From: Actinomycetes bacterium
GTDB taxonomy: Bacteria; Actinomycetota; Acidimicrobiia; Acidimicrobiales; RAAP-2
Direction of reading: 5' to 3'
Assembly (NCBI GenBank): GCA_021823525.1
Contig: JAKANY010000009.1
Coordinates: 1-64,000 of the forward strand
Length of the DNA: 64,000 bases
Below the pieces are notes generated by a model. The model worked only from the letters and a program-made list of their open reading frames with translations. It did not search any database and was not told the origin of the DNA. Of the stretch, positions 9,118 to 21,976 are shown one piece after another. A program made the position numbers and the translations under genes. Numbering within the stretch: the stretch's first letter is position 1; each line of letters begins with the position of its first letter.

Positions 9118-9537
9118 TCAGCGAACGGTCAGGGTGATGGGGACGGCCCGCAGCGCCTGGGACACCGGGCAGTTCTCCTTGGCCGCCGCCGCCGCCGCCG
9201 CGAACTCGTCGGCCCCGAGACCCGGAACGTCGCCGGCGACGCTGATGCGGATCTCCGTGATGCCCTGTCCGGGCTGGAAGTCGACCTCGACCGAGGTGTC
9301 GAGCGCGCTCGCCGGCGTCCCCCCCTTGGCCAGGGCGCTCGAGAGCGCCATGGAGAAGCACGACGCGTGAGCCGCCGCGATGAGCTCCTCGGGACTGGTG
9401 CGGCCCTCGGGCGTCTGGGCACGACTCGCCCACGTCACGTCGAACTCTCCCACGCCGCTGGAGACCAGCGACACGCGACCGTGCCCCTCGAGCAACGTCC
9501 CCTCCCAGTGCGCGACCGCATTGCGCGTCGTGGCCAT
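9118..9537 (-). CDS. OsmC-family peroxiredoxin
   Basis: Small cytoplasmic thiol peroxidase of the OsmC branch of the OsmC/Ohr family, 139 residues. The two reactive cysteines are visible: ASCFSMA (about residue 60) and KENCPVSQAL (about 121), in the usual spacing. These enzymes reduce organic hydroperoxides. Start ATG 9537 is preceded by AGGAGG, one of the few strong ribosome binding sites on this strand. It lies 44 nt upstream of the metal ATPase gene on the same strand; that gene has its own promoter-like hexamer, so joint regulation is possible but not shown. Confidence 0.88.
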   Translation of the reverse strand: MATTRNAVAHWEGTLLEGHGRVSLVSSGVGEFDVTWASRAQTPEGRTSPEELIAAAHASCFSMALSSALAKGGTPASALDTSVEVDFQPGQGITEIRISVAGDVPGLGADEFAAAAAAAKENCPVSQALRAVPITLTVR

Positions 9538-9640
9538 GTGTCCTCCTCGTCTGTCGGTGACGTTCTAGCGCGTCGATGTCCGTCTCGCAGCGGCGCGCCA
9601 CCCAGCCGCGCGAAACGGCCCCGGTAGGATGGGGGCCACT

Positions 9641-9688
9641 ATGCGCGTGCGAACGTGGCTCTCCGCCGACGCCTCGTCCCTCGAGTGA
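9641..9688 (+). CDS. 15-codon upstream ORF overlapping the SGNH hydrolase start
   Basis: ATG 9641 opens a 15-residue frame (begins MRVRTWL) ending in TGA at 9686-9688. The TGA overlaps GTG 9685 of the next gene as GTGA. A TAGGAT hexamer lies 10 nt before the ATG. The arrangement would make the hydrolase dependent on translation of the leader by re-initiation. Composition gives no hint of an amino-acid-sensing attenuator. It may be incidental: the alternative start at GTG 9655 for the hydrolase would bypass it. Confidence 0.35.
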   Translation: MRVRTWLSADASSLE

Positions 9689-11367
9689 GGCGCGCGATCC
9701 CCCACGCCCGGACTGCGGCTCCCGGCGCGCTGGCGCGCCGGTTGGGCCTCGCGCTGGTCGCGGCGCTGGTCGCGGGACTCGCGGCCACCGCGCCCCCGCC
9801 CGCCCGCGCCGGGGCGGCCACCGGCTGGGTGACGGCCTGGACGTCGCCGACGGATCTGGCGATGACCGCCACGTACAACTCGACGATCCGCGACACCGCG
9901 ACGGTCCCCATCGCCGGGACGCGCGTGGCCCTGACGTTCTCCAACGCGTGGAGCGCGACCCCCACGACCTTCGCGGCGGTCACCGTCGCCCAGGACCTCC
10001 GCGGGGCCGACGTCGTGGCGGGCACCTTCCTTCCGGTGACGTTCCACGGGCAGCGGACGGTCACCATCCCGGCCTACGGGCGCGTCACCAGCGACCCGGT
10101 GGTCATGACCGTCCACGCCGGTGAGACGCTCGCCGTCTCCCTGGCCGTCGCCGGCTGGGCCACGGTGAGCGTCCACTACTGCTGCGTGGGCAACGTCGAC
10201 ACGTGGGCCACCGCCAACGGCGTGGGCAACGTGACGTCCGAGCCCACCGCGCGCTACTTCAGCACCACCCTGACCGGGCCCTTCATCCGGTTCCTCTCGG
10301 GCATCGCCGTCGCGGGCACCCCGGCTCGCGGAACCATCGTCGCCTTCGGCGACTCCATCACCGACGGCTACGGGTACGAGAACCGGGGCTACAGCTGGGT
10401 GGACGCGCTCCAGCAGCGCCTGGACCGCCTCCCCGCCTCCCAGCAGCTGGCCGTCGTCAACGAGGGCATCTCGGGCAACACCCTGACGGTCTTCCCGCCG
10501 CGCACCACCTTCGCCTTCGACTCGGGCGGCCTCCCGGGGGTCACCCGGTTCGCCACCGACGCGCTGAGCTGGCCCGGCGTGCGCGCCATCCTCGTGCTCC
10601 TGGGCACCAACGACATCTGGTTCGGCGCCGGGGGGCTGACCAGCCACCCCATCCCGCCCTACGGCACCGCCCCGGCCATCGAGGCCGGCTACCGCAGCCT
10701 GATCGCCGAGGCGCACGCCCGCGGAGTCCCGATCTACGCCCTCACGCTGCTGCCCCGCGCGACGTCGACCAAGAAGGACCACGACATCGCCGAGTACTGG
10801 GGGCCCTCCGAGCAGGCCGTCCTGAGCGCGGTAAACGCGTGGCTGCTGTCGGGGCGCTCGGGCTTCTCGGGGGTGATCGACGCGGCGAGCGTGATGGGGA
10901 ACGTCTACGACGGGAGCTGCCAGCCGACCCAGCCCTACGCCCCGTACTTCAACCCCGATCACCTCCACCCCAACGTCGCGGGGGAGACGGCGCTGGCCAA
11001 CACCATCCCGACGTCACTTCTCGGCACGGTGGCGGCACCCTTGGCGCCGGCGCTCGCGTCGGCGACTCCGACCCCGGGATGCCGCGCGGCCCAGTCGGCG
11101 ACGGCCGTCCTGGCCGCGAGCACGCCGACGACGACCACCACGACCACCACCGTCCCCGTGACGACGACCACGATCGCCGTGTCGCTCGCGCGCCGCGCGC
11201 GGCCGTACCTGGGCGGGGCGCTGGTGGCACTCCTGGTCATCGCGGCCGCGCTGGCCCTCATCGCCCAGCGTCGCGTCGCTCGCCGGCGCATCGCGCGGCG
11301 GCGGATGGCCCGGCCGGACACCTATCCGCGCGTCGCCCCGCCCCGCGACCCGCGGCGGTCACGCTGA
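9685..11367 (+). CDS. Secreted, membrane-anchored SGNH/GDSL hydrolase
   Basis: Extracellular esterase-like enzyme of the SGNH superfamily. A signal peptide (about residues 1-42, ending near PARAGA) precedes a beta-rich domain and the SGNH domain: block I FGDSITDG (Ser about 222), block II Gly/Asn in NEGISGN, block III GTNDIW (about 306) and block V DHLHPN (about 424). A Thr-rich stalk follows, then one membrane segment and a tail rich in Arg, so the enzyme is held at the outer face of the membrane. The N-terminal domain plus SGNH layout resembles actinobacterial secreted lipases/esterases. Start: GTG 9685 overlaps the upstream ORF stop; GTG 9655 is in frame and possible. Confidence 0.85.
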   Translation: MRRAIPHARTAAPGALARRLGLALVAALVAGLAATAPPPARAGAATGWVTAWTSPTDLAMTATYNSTIRDTATVPIAGTRVALTFSNAWSATPTTFAAVTVAQDLRGADVVAGTFLPVTFHGQRTVTIPAYGRVTSDPVVMTVHAGETLAVSLAVAGWATVSVHYCCVGNVDTWATANGVGNVTSEPTARYFSTTLTGPFIRFLSGIAVAGTPARGTIVAFGDSITDGYGYENRGYSWVDALQQRLDRLPASQQLAVVNEGISGNTLTVFPPRTTFAFDSGGLPGVTRFATDALSWPGVRAILVLLGTNDIWFGAGGLTSHPIPPYGTAPAIEAGYRSLIAEAHARGVPIYALTLLPRATSTKKDHDIAEYWGPSEQAVLSAVNAWLLSGRSGFSGVIDAASVMGNVYDGSCQPTQPYAPYFNPDHLHPNVAGETALANTIPTSLLGTVAAPLAPALASATPTPGCRAAQSATAVLAASTPTTTTTTTTVPVTTTTIAVSLARRARPYLGGALVALLVIAAALALIAQRRVARRRIARRRMARPDTYPRVAPPRDPRRSR

Positions 11368-11368
11368 C

Positions 11369-12001
11369 TCAGCGAAGGTCGTAGCGGTAGCGCAGGAACA
11401 CCTCGCCGCTGCGGCTCGCCATCTCGCCCTCGCGGCGCCAGCCCAGGCGATCGTAGAAGTGCTGGGCCGCGAGGTCCGGCGGCGTGACCAGCACCAGCGC
11501 GTCGTCGCCGGCCTCCCGTCCCGCCGCGATCGCCGCCTCGACCAGCGCTCGACCCAGACCCTTCCCCTGCGCCGCCGTGTCGACCAGGACGTGGGTGACC
11601 TCGCCGACCACGGGGCCCGCGGCCACCGGCGGCCCGGATCGGCGGCGCGCCAGGCGGTAGAGGCCGCCCGCGTAGCGCCGCGCCCGCGTGACCAGCAGGT
11701 CACGCGCGAGTGCCCGGTCGCCCGCCATCGCGATCAGGAGGTCGCGCGCCAGACGCCAGCCGTCCTGGCGCACCATCGCGCGCGTGTGCACCCCGGGGCT
11801 GGTCGCGCCGAGCAGCGCCCCGCGCACGCGGCCATCCACCTCGGCCACCAGGACGAGCCCCCCGGGGGCCCGGCGCCAGGCGCGGTAGTAGGTCCGCAAG
11901 AAGCGCTCCCCGAAGCGGCTGAGGAACTCCATGGGCAGCACCGCCAGGTGCAAGGAGACGGCGGCGGGCACGTCCGCGTCGGTCATCTCTCGCACCGGCA
12001 T
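11369..12001 (-). CDS. GNAT-family N-acetyltransferase
   Basis: Acetyl-CoA-dependent acyltransferase of the GNAT fold, 210 residues. The pyrophosphate-binding motif A is visible as VDTAAQGKGLGRALVEAAI (about residue 145), followed by the C-terminal FYDRLGWRREGE segment typical of the family. Start ATG 12001 is preceded by GGGAGGG, and TACAGT (12024-12029) is a plausible -10, so this transcript has a short leader. It ends one base from the stop of the convergent SGNH hydrolase. Acceptor substrate unknown. Confidence 0.85.
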   Translation of the reverse strand: MPVREMTDADVPAAVSLHLAVLPMEFLSRFGERFLRTYYRAWRRAPGGLVLVAEVDGRVRGALLGATSPGVHTRAMVRQDGWRLARDLLIAMAGDRALARDLLVTRARRYAGGLYRLARRRSGPPVAAGPVVGEVTHVLVDTAAQGKGLGRALVEAAIAAGREAGDDALVLVTPPDLAAQHFYDRLGWRREGEMASRSGEVFLRYRYDLR

Positions 12002-12061
12002 CGCACCCTCCCGTCGCCGGACCACTGTAGGCACGCCCCGTGGCGCCGCGGGGGCCGCTGC

Positions 12062-12067
12062 TAGTCT
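12062..12067 (+). promoter_or_regulatory. -10 box of the alpha/beta hydrolase gene (leaderless type)
   Basis: TAGTCT, 7 nt before ATG 12075, with no Shine-Dalgarno in between. Confidence 0.6.
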
Positions 12068-12074
12068 CGGCGCA

Positions 12075-13151
12075 ATGGGCCCAGCGCGACACGGCCGGCG
12101 CCTCAGTCGTCGCCGGCGCCAGCGCCTGGGCGTCCTGGTCCTGGTGGTCGCCCTGGTCGCCGTCGTGGTCGCGCTCGCCGTGCGGGGTCGCACGCCGTCG
12201 TCGACGACCACCACGACGGCGGGCCCCACCTCGACATCGGCCCCGGCCACGTCCACGACCGTGGCGACGTCGGGCCCCTTCGCCGTCGGAGCGGTGACCT
12301 TCACCGTCACCGAGCCCGCCTCGATCTCGGGCTCCGTGCGCAGCTTCCCGGTGACCGTGCGCTACCCCGCCCTCGGCCCGGCCGGTGAGGCGCGCAGCGG
12401 CCTTCCCCCGCGACCCGGTCCCTACCCGCTGGTCATCTTCTCCCAGGGATTCGACATCTCGCCCGAGGCCTACGCGGGCCTGCTGGACGCCTGGAGCGCA
12501 GCCGGGTACGTCGTGGCCGACCCGGCCTACCCGCACACGTCGCCGGGCGCCGCGGGCGGCGTCGTGCGCGCCGACATCGTGCACCACCCCGCGGACCTGA
12601 GCTACCTGGTGACGACCCTCCTGGCCCAGGACCACGCCGCGGGTCCCCTCGCTGGCCTCCTGGACACCGCGGCCGTCGGGGTGATCGGGCAGTCCGACGG
12701 CGGCGACGTGAGCCTCGCGGTGGCGGCCAACACCTGCTGTCGCGACGCGCGCATCTCGGCGGCCATCCTGCTGTCGGGTGCGGAGCTGTCGTGGTTCCCC
12801 GGCACCTACTTCACGGACGGCTCGGCCCCGCTGCTCGTCGTCCAGGGCACCAACGACCAGGTGATGAACCCGGTGACCTGCTCGGTCACCCTCTACGACG
12901 CCGCTCCCCGACCTCGCTACTACCTGTCCATGATCGGACAGGACCACCTCAGCGCCTACGTCCCCCCGGGGCCCGCGCGCGACACGGTCGCCGCCGTCAC
13001 CATCGACTTCCTCAACGCCTACCTGAAGCACGAGCCCGGAGCGCTGGCGGCCATGTCGGCGGCCGGCGACGTCGCGGGCCGGGCCCACCTGACGATCGGC
13101 AGCGCCCTCCCCCCGGTCGCCGGGACCTGCCCCGACGCGCCCGCGGGCTAG
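12075..13151 (+). CDS. Membrane-anchored alpha/beta hydrolase (dienelactone-hydrolase/PET-hydrolase-like fold)
   Basis: Extracytoplasmic alpha/beta hydrolase of 358 residues. An Arg-rich start and one membrane segment (about 18-38) are followed by a Thr/Ser stalk (about 42-70) and the catalytic domain. The nucleophile elbow is GQSDGG (Ser about 206); Asp in GTNDQV and His in GQDHLS complete the likely triad. CSV and CCR cysteines may form disulfides outside the cell. Substrate unknown; the family includes cutinase-like and chlorophyllase-like esterases. Start ATG 12075 is supported by TAGTCT 7 nt upstream. Its TAG stop shares CTAG with the convergent methyltransferase. Confidence 0.82.
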   Translation: MGPARHGRRLSRRRRQRLGVLVLVVALVAVVVALAVRGRTPSSTTTTTAGPTSTSAPATSTTVATSGPFAVGAVTFTVTEPASISGSVRSFPVTVRYPALGPAGEARSGLPPRPGPYPLVIFSQGFDISPEAYAGLLDAWSAAGYVVADPAYPHTSPGAAGGVVRADIVHHPADLSYLVTTLLAQDHAAGPLAGLLDTAAVGVIGQSDGGDVSLAVAANTCCRDARISAAILLSGAELSWFPGTYFTDGSAPLLVVQGTNDQVMNPVTCSVTLYDAAPRPRYYLSMIGQDHLSAYVPPGPARDTVAAVTIDFLNAYLKHEPGALAAMSAAGDVAGRAHLTIGSALPPVAGTCPDAPAG

Positions 13152-13894
13152 TGCGGGGGCTTGACCCCGCGCACGACGTTGGCCTCGGCGACCACGTTGG
13201 TCGCGGTGACCTCGGTGAAGCCCGCCTCGACGAGCAGCCGGGACCACGCCTCGGGCGTGATGGGGCGCTCGCGCAGGCGCAGCAGGTACCGGCCGGCGTT
13301 CTTCGCGATGCGCCACAGGCCCGGGAGACCCTTCTTGGCCATGACGCGGACCTTGCTCGCGATCACCTGACGGTCCTGGGCCGTGGTGCCGCGCCCGAGC
13401 ATCATGTCGGCGTTGATGAACTGGCCGCCCGGGCGCAGCCAGTCGTAGGCCGCGCGCACGACCCGGCCCTTGTCGGCGTCGAGCAGGTGGTGCAGCGCGT
13501 AGTTGCTGATCACCACGTCGACCGACTGGGGGTCCAGGCGCAACTCCTCGATCGGCGAGACCACGCCGCGCACCTGCTCCAGGCCCTCGGTGCGCGCCAG
13601 CGACTCCATGCGCTCGACCATCGCCGCGCTCACGTCGACCCCGACGACGGTCGCGCCGCGCCGCGCGAGCTCCAGGGCCAGGCGCCCGCCCCCGCAGCCC
13701 AGGTCCACGCACACGAGTCCCGGGCGCAGCGCCACCGCCTCGATGGCGGCCGCCGCGACCTTGGCCATGCCCGCGTCGTTGTGGCGGTCCCACGTGTCGA
13801 CGCGTCGCGTCCACGCCCGGCGCTGCGTGGCGATGGCCAGGCGGGTCCCCCGACGTGACGAGGGTGGCGGGGACTCGGCGGACGCTGCGGCCAT
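13148..13894 (-). CDS. Class I SAM-dependent methyltransferase
   Basis: 248-residue methyltransferase of the Rossmann type. Motif I is VDLGCGGGRLALELA (about residue 63), motif II acidic residue GVDVSAAM, and motif IV VISNYALHHLL, as in UbiE/small-molecule methyltransferases. The C-terminal half (ITPEAWSRLLVEAGFTEV) is typical of the same group. Start ATG 13894 has GGAAGG upstream. No neighbouring pathway indicates a substrate. Confidence 0.85.
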   Translation of the reverse strand: MAAASAESPPPSSRRGTRLAIATQRRAWTRRVDTWDRHNDAGMAKVAAAAIEAVALRPGLVCVDLGCGGGRLALELARRGATVVGVDVSAAMVERMESLARTEGLEQVRGVVSPIEELRLDPQSVDVVISNYALHHLLDADKGRVVRAAYDWLRPGGQFINADMMLGRGTTAQDRQVIASKVRVMAKKGLPGLWRIAKNAGRYLLRLRERPITPEAWSRLLVEAGFTEVTATNVVAEANVVRGVKPPH

Positions 13895-14146
13895 AACCTT
13901 CCGTTCTGTGGCCCGGGCCCTCGGCGGGTCGCCCGGTGGGACGCCCTCTGGCGCCAGATCTCCAGCCTACCGGCGCGTCCCGGTGACCGACGGGTCGTGC
14001 CCGCACGGCGGGCGCGGGCGGCCCTGGTCCTCGCGACGGTGGCCGCACGAGCGCGTGAGGAGCCCTCGTCACCCACGCGATGCGCGCGCGGGTGCCACCG
14101 GCGGCGGTCATCTCCCGATCGACCGGGACCCGCGCGCCGCACCGCG

Positions 14147-14152
14147 TACCAT
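14147..14152 (+). promoter_or_regulatory. -10 box of the HxH-motif membrane protein gene (leaderless type)
   Basis: TACCAT, 6 nt before ATG 14159; no Shine-Dalgarno. Confidence 0.55.
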
Positions 14153-14158
14153 GGATCA

Positions 14159-14854
14159 ATGCCCACCCCCTCATCGCGGCGTCGCCGGCTGATCCCGTTC
14201 TCCCTGATCGGCGTGCTCGCCGTGATCGCCTTGCTCGCAGCGCTCTGGTCGGTGCACCGGACCAGCGGCGCGACGCCGGGTCCCGAGGGCGTCCCCGTCC
14301 AGCCCGTCGCCGACCTGGCGCCAGCCGGAGCCGCCACTGGTGCTCCCGTCGAGGGCATCACCTGCCGCCCCATTGGCCGCGAGCAGGTCGGCTACCACGT
14401 CCACACGATGGTCACCGTCTACGTCCAGGGCCGCCAGGAGCGCCTGCCCGCGGGCGTCGGCATCACCACGCCGGCGGTCACCACCGGGCATGGCGCCACG
14501 ACCTTCGTCGACGTCGGCCTCCACGACTGCCTCTACTGGCTGCACACGCACGCCAACGACGGCATCGTCCACGTCGAGGCACCGCACCGCGGGACCTTCA
14601 CGCTGGGCGAGCTCTTCGCCGTCTGGGGACAGCCCCTGACCGCGACGCGGGTCGGTCCGGCCCGCGGGCCCGTCACCGTCTTCGCGAACGGGCACCGCCA
14701 CGTCGGGGCCCCCGGCTCGACCGTGCTGCCGCCCGGCGGCGTGGTCCAGATCGACGTGGGCACCCCCGTGGTCGCCTTCCACGCCGTGCGCTTCCACGTC
14801 ACGGGCCAGTGCGGCGACGGCTCCAACGGGTGCGTCGCGCGACCCGCGGCCTGA
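14159..14854 (+). CDS. Membrane-anchored protein with two His-x-His motifs, function unknown
   Basis: 231 residues: a short basic N-terminus, one membrane segment (about 10-28) and an outside domain. The domain carries YHVHTM (about residue 78), LYWLHTHANDGIVHVEAP (about 125) and GHRHVG (about 180), and pairs of cysteines (CRP early, DCL, and QCGDGSNGC near the end). The clustered His and Cys suggest a bound metal and at least one disulfide, but I recognise no characterised family. TFTLGELFAVWG looks like a conserved core segment. Start chosen from the leaderless promoter spacing. It is followed 39 nt later by another anchored protein on the same strand. Confidence 0.7.
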   Translation: MPTPSSRRRRLIPFSLIGVLAVIALLAALWSVHRTSGATPGPEGVPVQPVADLAPAGAATGAPVEGITCRPIGREQVGYHVHTMVTVYVQGRQERLPAGVGITTPAVTTGHGATTFVDVGLHDCLYWLHTHANDGIVHVEAPHRGTFTLGELFAVWGQPLTATRVGPARGPVTVFANGHRHVGAPGSTVLPPGGVVQIDVGTPVVAFHAVRFHVTGQCGDGSNGCVARPAA

Positions 14855-14893
14855 TCGACGTCCGCCGCACCGCGCCCACGCCAGACTGGTGAG

Positions 14894-15763
14894 GTGCGCG
14901 AGGACGGACACCCCGGGGGCGGCGCGCTCCCGACCGTGCACGAGCGCGCGCGGCTGCCCCGCGCCTTCGCCCTGGGCGCTCCCCTGATCGCCCTCGCGGT
15001 CGGCGTGACCACGCTGCTCGCGAGCCTCCACCTGGGCTCGGCGGCGTCCTCGCCCACCGTGCAGCTGGCCGCGCACACGCCTCGCGAGTCGCCCGTGGCG
15101 CGCGTGCGCGTCGTCACCCCCCTCGCGCCCCCCGCCTTCGTCGCCGACGCGGCGCAGCTCGTCGCCCCCGGCGCACCGCTGACGGTCCTCGAGACCCTGG
15201 CCCGGCTGTTCGACGTCTCGGGGCTCTTCAGCGTCTACAACAGCACGGCCTACGCGGTGGTGGCACCCTCTGGGGCGGTGGTCTCCTACGACACCTCCAC
15301 GGGGATCGGGCAGTGGTCCTACCGCTCGGCCGGGTCGTCGGGTCCTCCGTTCGCGGCCGTGCGCGCCCTGCTCGCCCACTGGGGCCTGAGCGTGCCCGCA
15401 CCGCGCGCGACCAGCGCGTCGCTGCCGGTCACGGTCACGGGCGAGCCCACCACCCTGGTGGTCACGGTGCGCACGCGGGGAGGGCGCGTCCTCGCGGCCG
15501 CAGGTCCGGCCTTCGTCGTCCCCACCCACCGCCCGGTCCCGCTGGTGGGCCCGTCGGCGGTCGCGCGAGGCCTCGACGCCACAGCCCGCGCCGGCGCGCC
15601 CACCGTCGTCGTGCGCAGCGTCCAGCTCACGTGGTCCCCGTACCTGCTCAGCGACGCCACGACGTGGCTCCTGCCCGCCTACCGCTTCACCGGCGGGGGC
15701 CCGTCGGGCCCCCAGAGCGTCATCACCCTGGCGGTGTCCGCCGACACCGCACGCATCCCCTGA
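14894..15763 (+). CDS. Putative membrane-anchored extracytoplasmic protein, unknown
   Basis: 289 residues with an N-terminal cytosolic stretch, one membrane segment (about 27-48) and an Ala/Val/Thr-rich outside domain. No catalytic motif is visible. The segment VVAPSGAVVSYDTSTGIGQW and the C-terminal TTWLLPAYRFTG resemble the beta-rich domains of anti-sigma or cell-wall-associated proteins only in composition. Start GTG 14894 has a CAGACT hexamer 6 nt upstream. It ends TGA at 15761-15763, directly abutting the convergent ABC-F stop (TGATCA). It may be cotranscribed with the preceding His-rich protein. Confidence 0.65.
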   Translation: MREDGHPGGGALPTVHERARLPRAFALGAPLIALAVGVTTLLASLHLGSAASSPTVQLAAHTPRESPVARVRVVTPLAPPAFVADAAQLVAPGAPLTVLETLARLFDVSGLFSVYNSTAYAVVAPSGAVVSYDTSTGIGQWSYRSAGSSGPPFAAVRALLAHWGLSVPAPRATSASLPVTVTGEPTTLVVTVRTRGGRVLAAAGPAFVVPTHRPVPLVGPSAVARGLDATARAGAPTVVVRSVQLTWSPYLLSDATTWLLPAYRFTGGGPSGPQSVITLAVSADTARIP

Positions 15764-17371
<1,608 letters not shown>

Positions 17372-17443
17372 CCGCGTCGGCGGCGCCGAGCCCGAGCGAC
17401 GGCGATCGCGGCGCGTCGCATCCTCACCGCGGCAGTCGCGTCC

Positions 17444-19918
17444 CTACTCGCCGCTCGGAACGATCGCGGCCGTCGCGACCGCGTCACCCTCGTCCAGGTT
17501 CATCACGCGCACCCCCGTCGCGTCGCGTCCCTGGGAGGAGACCTCGCGAACCGCGGTGCGAATGACGACCCCCGCCGTCGAGGCCAGCATCACCTCGTCG
17601 TCGAGCTCGGCCATCAGGGCGGCGGTCACCGTGCCACGCACGGCGGTCAGGCGGATCGAGCGCACGCCCTGGCCCCCGCGGCCCTGCGTGCCGAAGCGAT
17701 CGGTCTTGACGCGCTTTCCGAAGCCCGAGTCGGTGACGAGGAAGAGGTCTGCTCCCGCGCGCACCACGTCCAGGGAGATCGCACGGTCGTCCTCGCGCAG
17801 GCGGATCCCCCGCACGCCCGTCGCGTCGCGGCCCATCTCGCGCACGTCGGTCTCGGCGAAGCGGATCGCCATGCCCCGGCGCGTGACCACCATCAAGTCG
17901 TCGTGGCCGCCGGTGGGAACCACCCGCACCACCTCGTCGTCCTCGCGCAGGTGGATGGCGATCCACCCTTCGCGCCGCGACTTGTCGTACTCGCTGAAGG
18001 CGGTCTTCTTGACCGTGCCCGCCGCCGTCAGGAACACCAGGTACTGGTTGTCGGGGAAGTCCGGCGTGGCCACGACGGCCTGGATGGCCTCGTTGGGCTG
18101 CAGGTTGAGCAGGTTGACGATGGCCGTCCCCTTGGCGGTGCGCTCCTTGCGCGGGATCTCGTAGCCCCGCAGGCGGAACACCCGCCCGCGGTTCGAGAAG
18201 AGCAGCACGTACGCGTGCGTGGTGGTGTGGATGATCTGGTCGACGAAGTCCTCGTCGCGCAGCTTGGCCCCCTGAACGCCACGGCCGCCGCGGCCCTGCA
18301 CCCGGAAGGCGTCGACCGCGACCGACTTGACGTAGCCCGCCCGGGTCATCGTGATGACGATCTCCTCATCGTCGATGAGATCCTCGACGCCCAGCTCGCC
18401 CGGGTCGTTGATGATCGCGGTGAGCCGGTCCGTGGCGAAGCGCGTGCGGACCTGCGTGAGCTCGGCAGCGATCACGGCGCGCAGCCGCTCGTCGTCGCCC
18501 AGGATCGCCTGCAACTCGGCGATCGTCGCGCGCAGCCGCGCCATCTCGTCGTCCAGCTCGCTGCGCCCCAGTCGCGTGAGGCGTCCCAGCGTCATGTCGA
18601 GGATGTGGTTGGCCTGCTCCTCGCTGAAGGAGAAAGGCGGCGCCATGAGCGCCGCGCGCGCGGCCGCGCGGTCGTCGGACTGGCGGATGGCCGCGACCAC
18701 CTCGTCGAGCATGTCGATGGCGCGCAGAAGCCCCTCGACGATGTGCGCTCGCTCCTCGGCCCGGCGAAGCCGGAACTGCGAGCGCCGCGTCACGACCTCG
18801 ACCTGGTGCGCGATGTAGTGGGTCAGCATCTGCGCCAGCGTGAGCGTCTTGGGCGCGCCGTCGACTAGTGCCAGTGCGTTGACCGCGAAGGTCGTCTGCA
18901 GGCTCGTGTTCTTGTAGAGCTTGTTCAGCACCACGTTGGCGTTGGCGTCGCGCTTGAGGCGAATGACCAGGCGCGTCTGACGCCCGGCCGAGTCGTTCTG
19001 CACCCCGGCGACGCCGTCGAGCTCACCGGCCTTGACCAGGTCGTAGATCTTCTCCTCGACCGATTCGACCGACACCTCGTAGGGGAACTCGGTGACGACG
19101 ATGCGCGTCTCGCCGCGGTGCTCGTCGATCTCGGCGACCGCGCGCACCTTGATCGAGCCACGACCCGTGCGGTAGGCGTCGAGGATGCCCTGGCGACCGA
19201 GGATCTGCGCTCCGGTAGGGAAGTCCGGACCCTTGACGAAGCCCAGCAGCGTCTCGAGCGTGGCGTCGGGGTGGCTCAGGAGGTGCAGCGTCGCGTCGAT
19301 GACCTCGCCCAGGTTGTGGGGTGGGATCTTGGTCGCCATGCCCACCGCGATGCCCTGCGATCCGTTGACCAGCAGGTTCGGGAAGCGGGAGGGCAGCACC
19401 GAGGGCTGCTGGGTCGTGTTGTCGTAGTTGGGCTCGAAGTCGACGGTCTCCTCGTCGATGCCGTCGAGCATCTCGAGGGCCAGCGGGGCCAGGCGGCACT
19501 CGGTGTAGCGCATCGCCGCGGCCCCCTCGTCGGGCCCGGTCCCCCCGAAGTTCCCGTGCCCGTCGATGAGCGGGTGGCGCATGGAGAAGTCCTGGACCAG
19601 CCGCACCAGCGCGTCGTAGATGGCCGAGTCGCCGTGGGGATGGTAGGTGCCCATGACCTCGCCGACCACCTTGGCGCACTTCGTGTAGGGCCGATCGGGC
19701 CGCAGGCCCTGGTCGAACATCGAGTAGAGGATCCGGCGGTGCACCGGCTTGAGTCCGTCACGCACGTCGGGCAGAGCCCGTGACACGATGACCGACATCG
19801 AGTACTCGAGGAACGATCGCTCCATCTCGAGGTTGATCTCGATGGGCTCGATGTACCCCAGGGGGATGTCGATATCGGTGGGAGTCCTGCCGCCTCCCGC
19901 GGTCTTCCTGCGAACCAT
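17444..19918 (-). CDS. gyrA: DNA gyrase subunit A
   Basis: Cleavage-religation subunit of DNA gyrase, 824 residues. The catalytic Tyr is in [11 protein letters not shown] (about 136). The quinolone-resistance region reads [14 protein letters not shown], with Ser and Asp at the positions that determine sensitivity, so the wild-type sensitive form is expected. The C-terminal beta-pinwheel carries a GyrA box QGRGGRG, differing from the usual QRRGGRG at the second residue. No intein. Start ATG 19918 is preceded by GGAGG. It lies 18 nt downstream of gyrB and is probably cotranscribed. Confidence 0.98.
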   Translation of the reverse strand: MVRRKTAGGGRTPTDIDIPLGYIEPIEINLEMERSFLEYSMSVIVSRALPDVRDGLKPVHRRILYSMFDQGLRPDRPYTKCAKVVGEVMGTYHPHGDSAIYDALVRLVQDFSMRHPLIDGHGNFGGTGPDEGAAAMRYTECRLAPLALEMLDGIDEETVDFEPNYDNTTQQPSVLPSRFPNLLVNGSQGIAVGMATKIPPHNLGEVIDATLHLLSHPDATLETLLGFVKGPDFPTGAQILGRQGILDAYRTGRGSIKVRAVAEIDEHRGETRIVVTEFPYEVSVESVEEKIYDLVKAGELDGVAGVQNDSAGRQTRLVIRLKRDANANVVLNKLYKNTSLQTTFAVNALALVDGAPKTLTLAQMLTHYIAHQVEVVTRRSQFRLRRAEERAHIVEGLLRAIDMLDEVVAAIRQSDDRAAARAALMAPPFSFSEEQANHILDMTLGRLTRLGRSELDDEMARLRATIAELQAILGDDERLRAVIAAELTQVRTRFATDRLTAIINDPGELGVEDLIDDEEIVITMTRAGYVKSVAVDAFRVQGRGGRGVQGAKLRDEDFVDQIIHTTTHAYVLLFSNRGRVFRLRGYEIPRKERTAKGTAIVNLLNLQPNEAIQAVVATPDFPDNQYLVFLTAAGTVKKTAFSEYDKSRREGWIAIHLREDDEVVRVVPTGGHDDLMVVTRRGMAIRFAETDVREMGRDATGVRGIRLREDDRAISLDVVRAGADLFLVTDSGFGKRVKTDRFGTQGRGGQGVRSIRLTAVRGTVTAALMAELDDEVMLASTAGVVIRTAVREVSSQGRDATGVRVMNLDEGDAVATAAIVPSGE

Positions 19919-19936
19919 GATCCTCCGGTCCTGCGT

Positions 19937-21880
<1,944 letters not shown>

Positions 21881-21941
21881 TCAGGTCTGGTGTACCAACG
21901 GGCTCAGCTCGTCGCGGCCGACGCCACCGTTCGGCCCTCCC

Positions 21942-21947
21942 AGTCTA
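21942..21947 (-). promoter_or_regulatory. Candidate -10 box for gyrB-gyrA
   Basis: TAGACT on the minus strand about 74 nt upstream of the gyrB start, just below the hairpin that closes the dciA transcript. Unlike most starts here, gyrB would have a real 5' leader and Shine-Dalgarno. Confidence 0.4.
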
Positions 21948-21950
21948 CCC

Positions 21951-21974
21951 GGTGGGGTCTGACACCACCCCACC
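21951..21974 (-). terminator. Hairpin terminator after dciA
   Basis: GGTGGGGT-N8-ACCCCACC is a perfect 8-bp stem beginning 2 nt after the dciA stop. No U-tract follows, as is common in actinobacteria. It would separate the dnaN-recF-dciA transcript from gyrBA. Confidence 0.55.
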
Positions 21975-21976
21975 TC

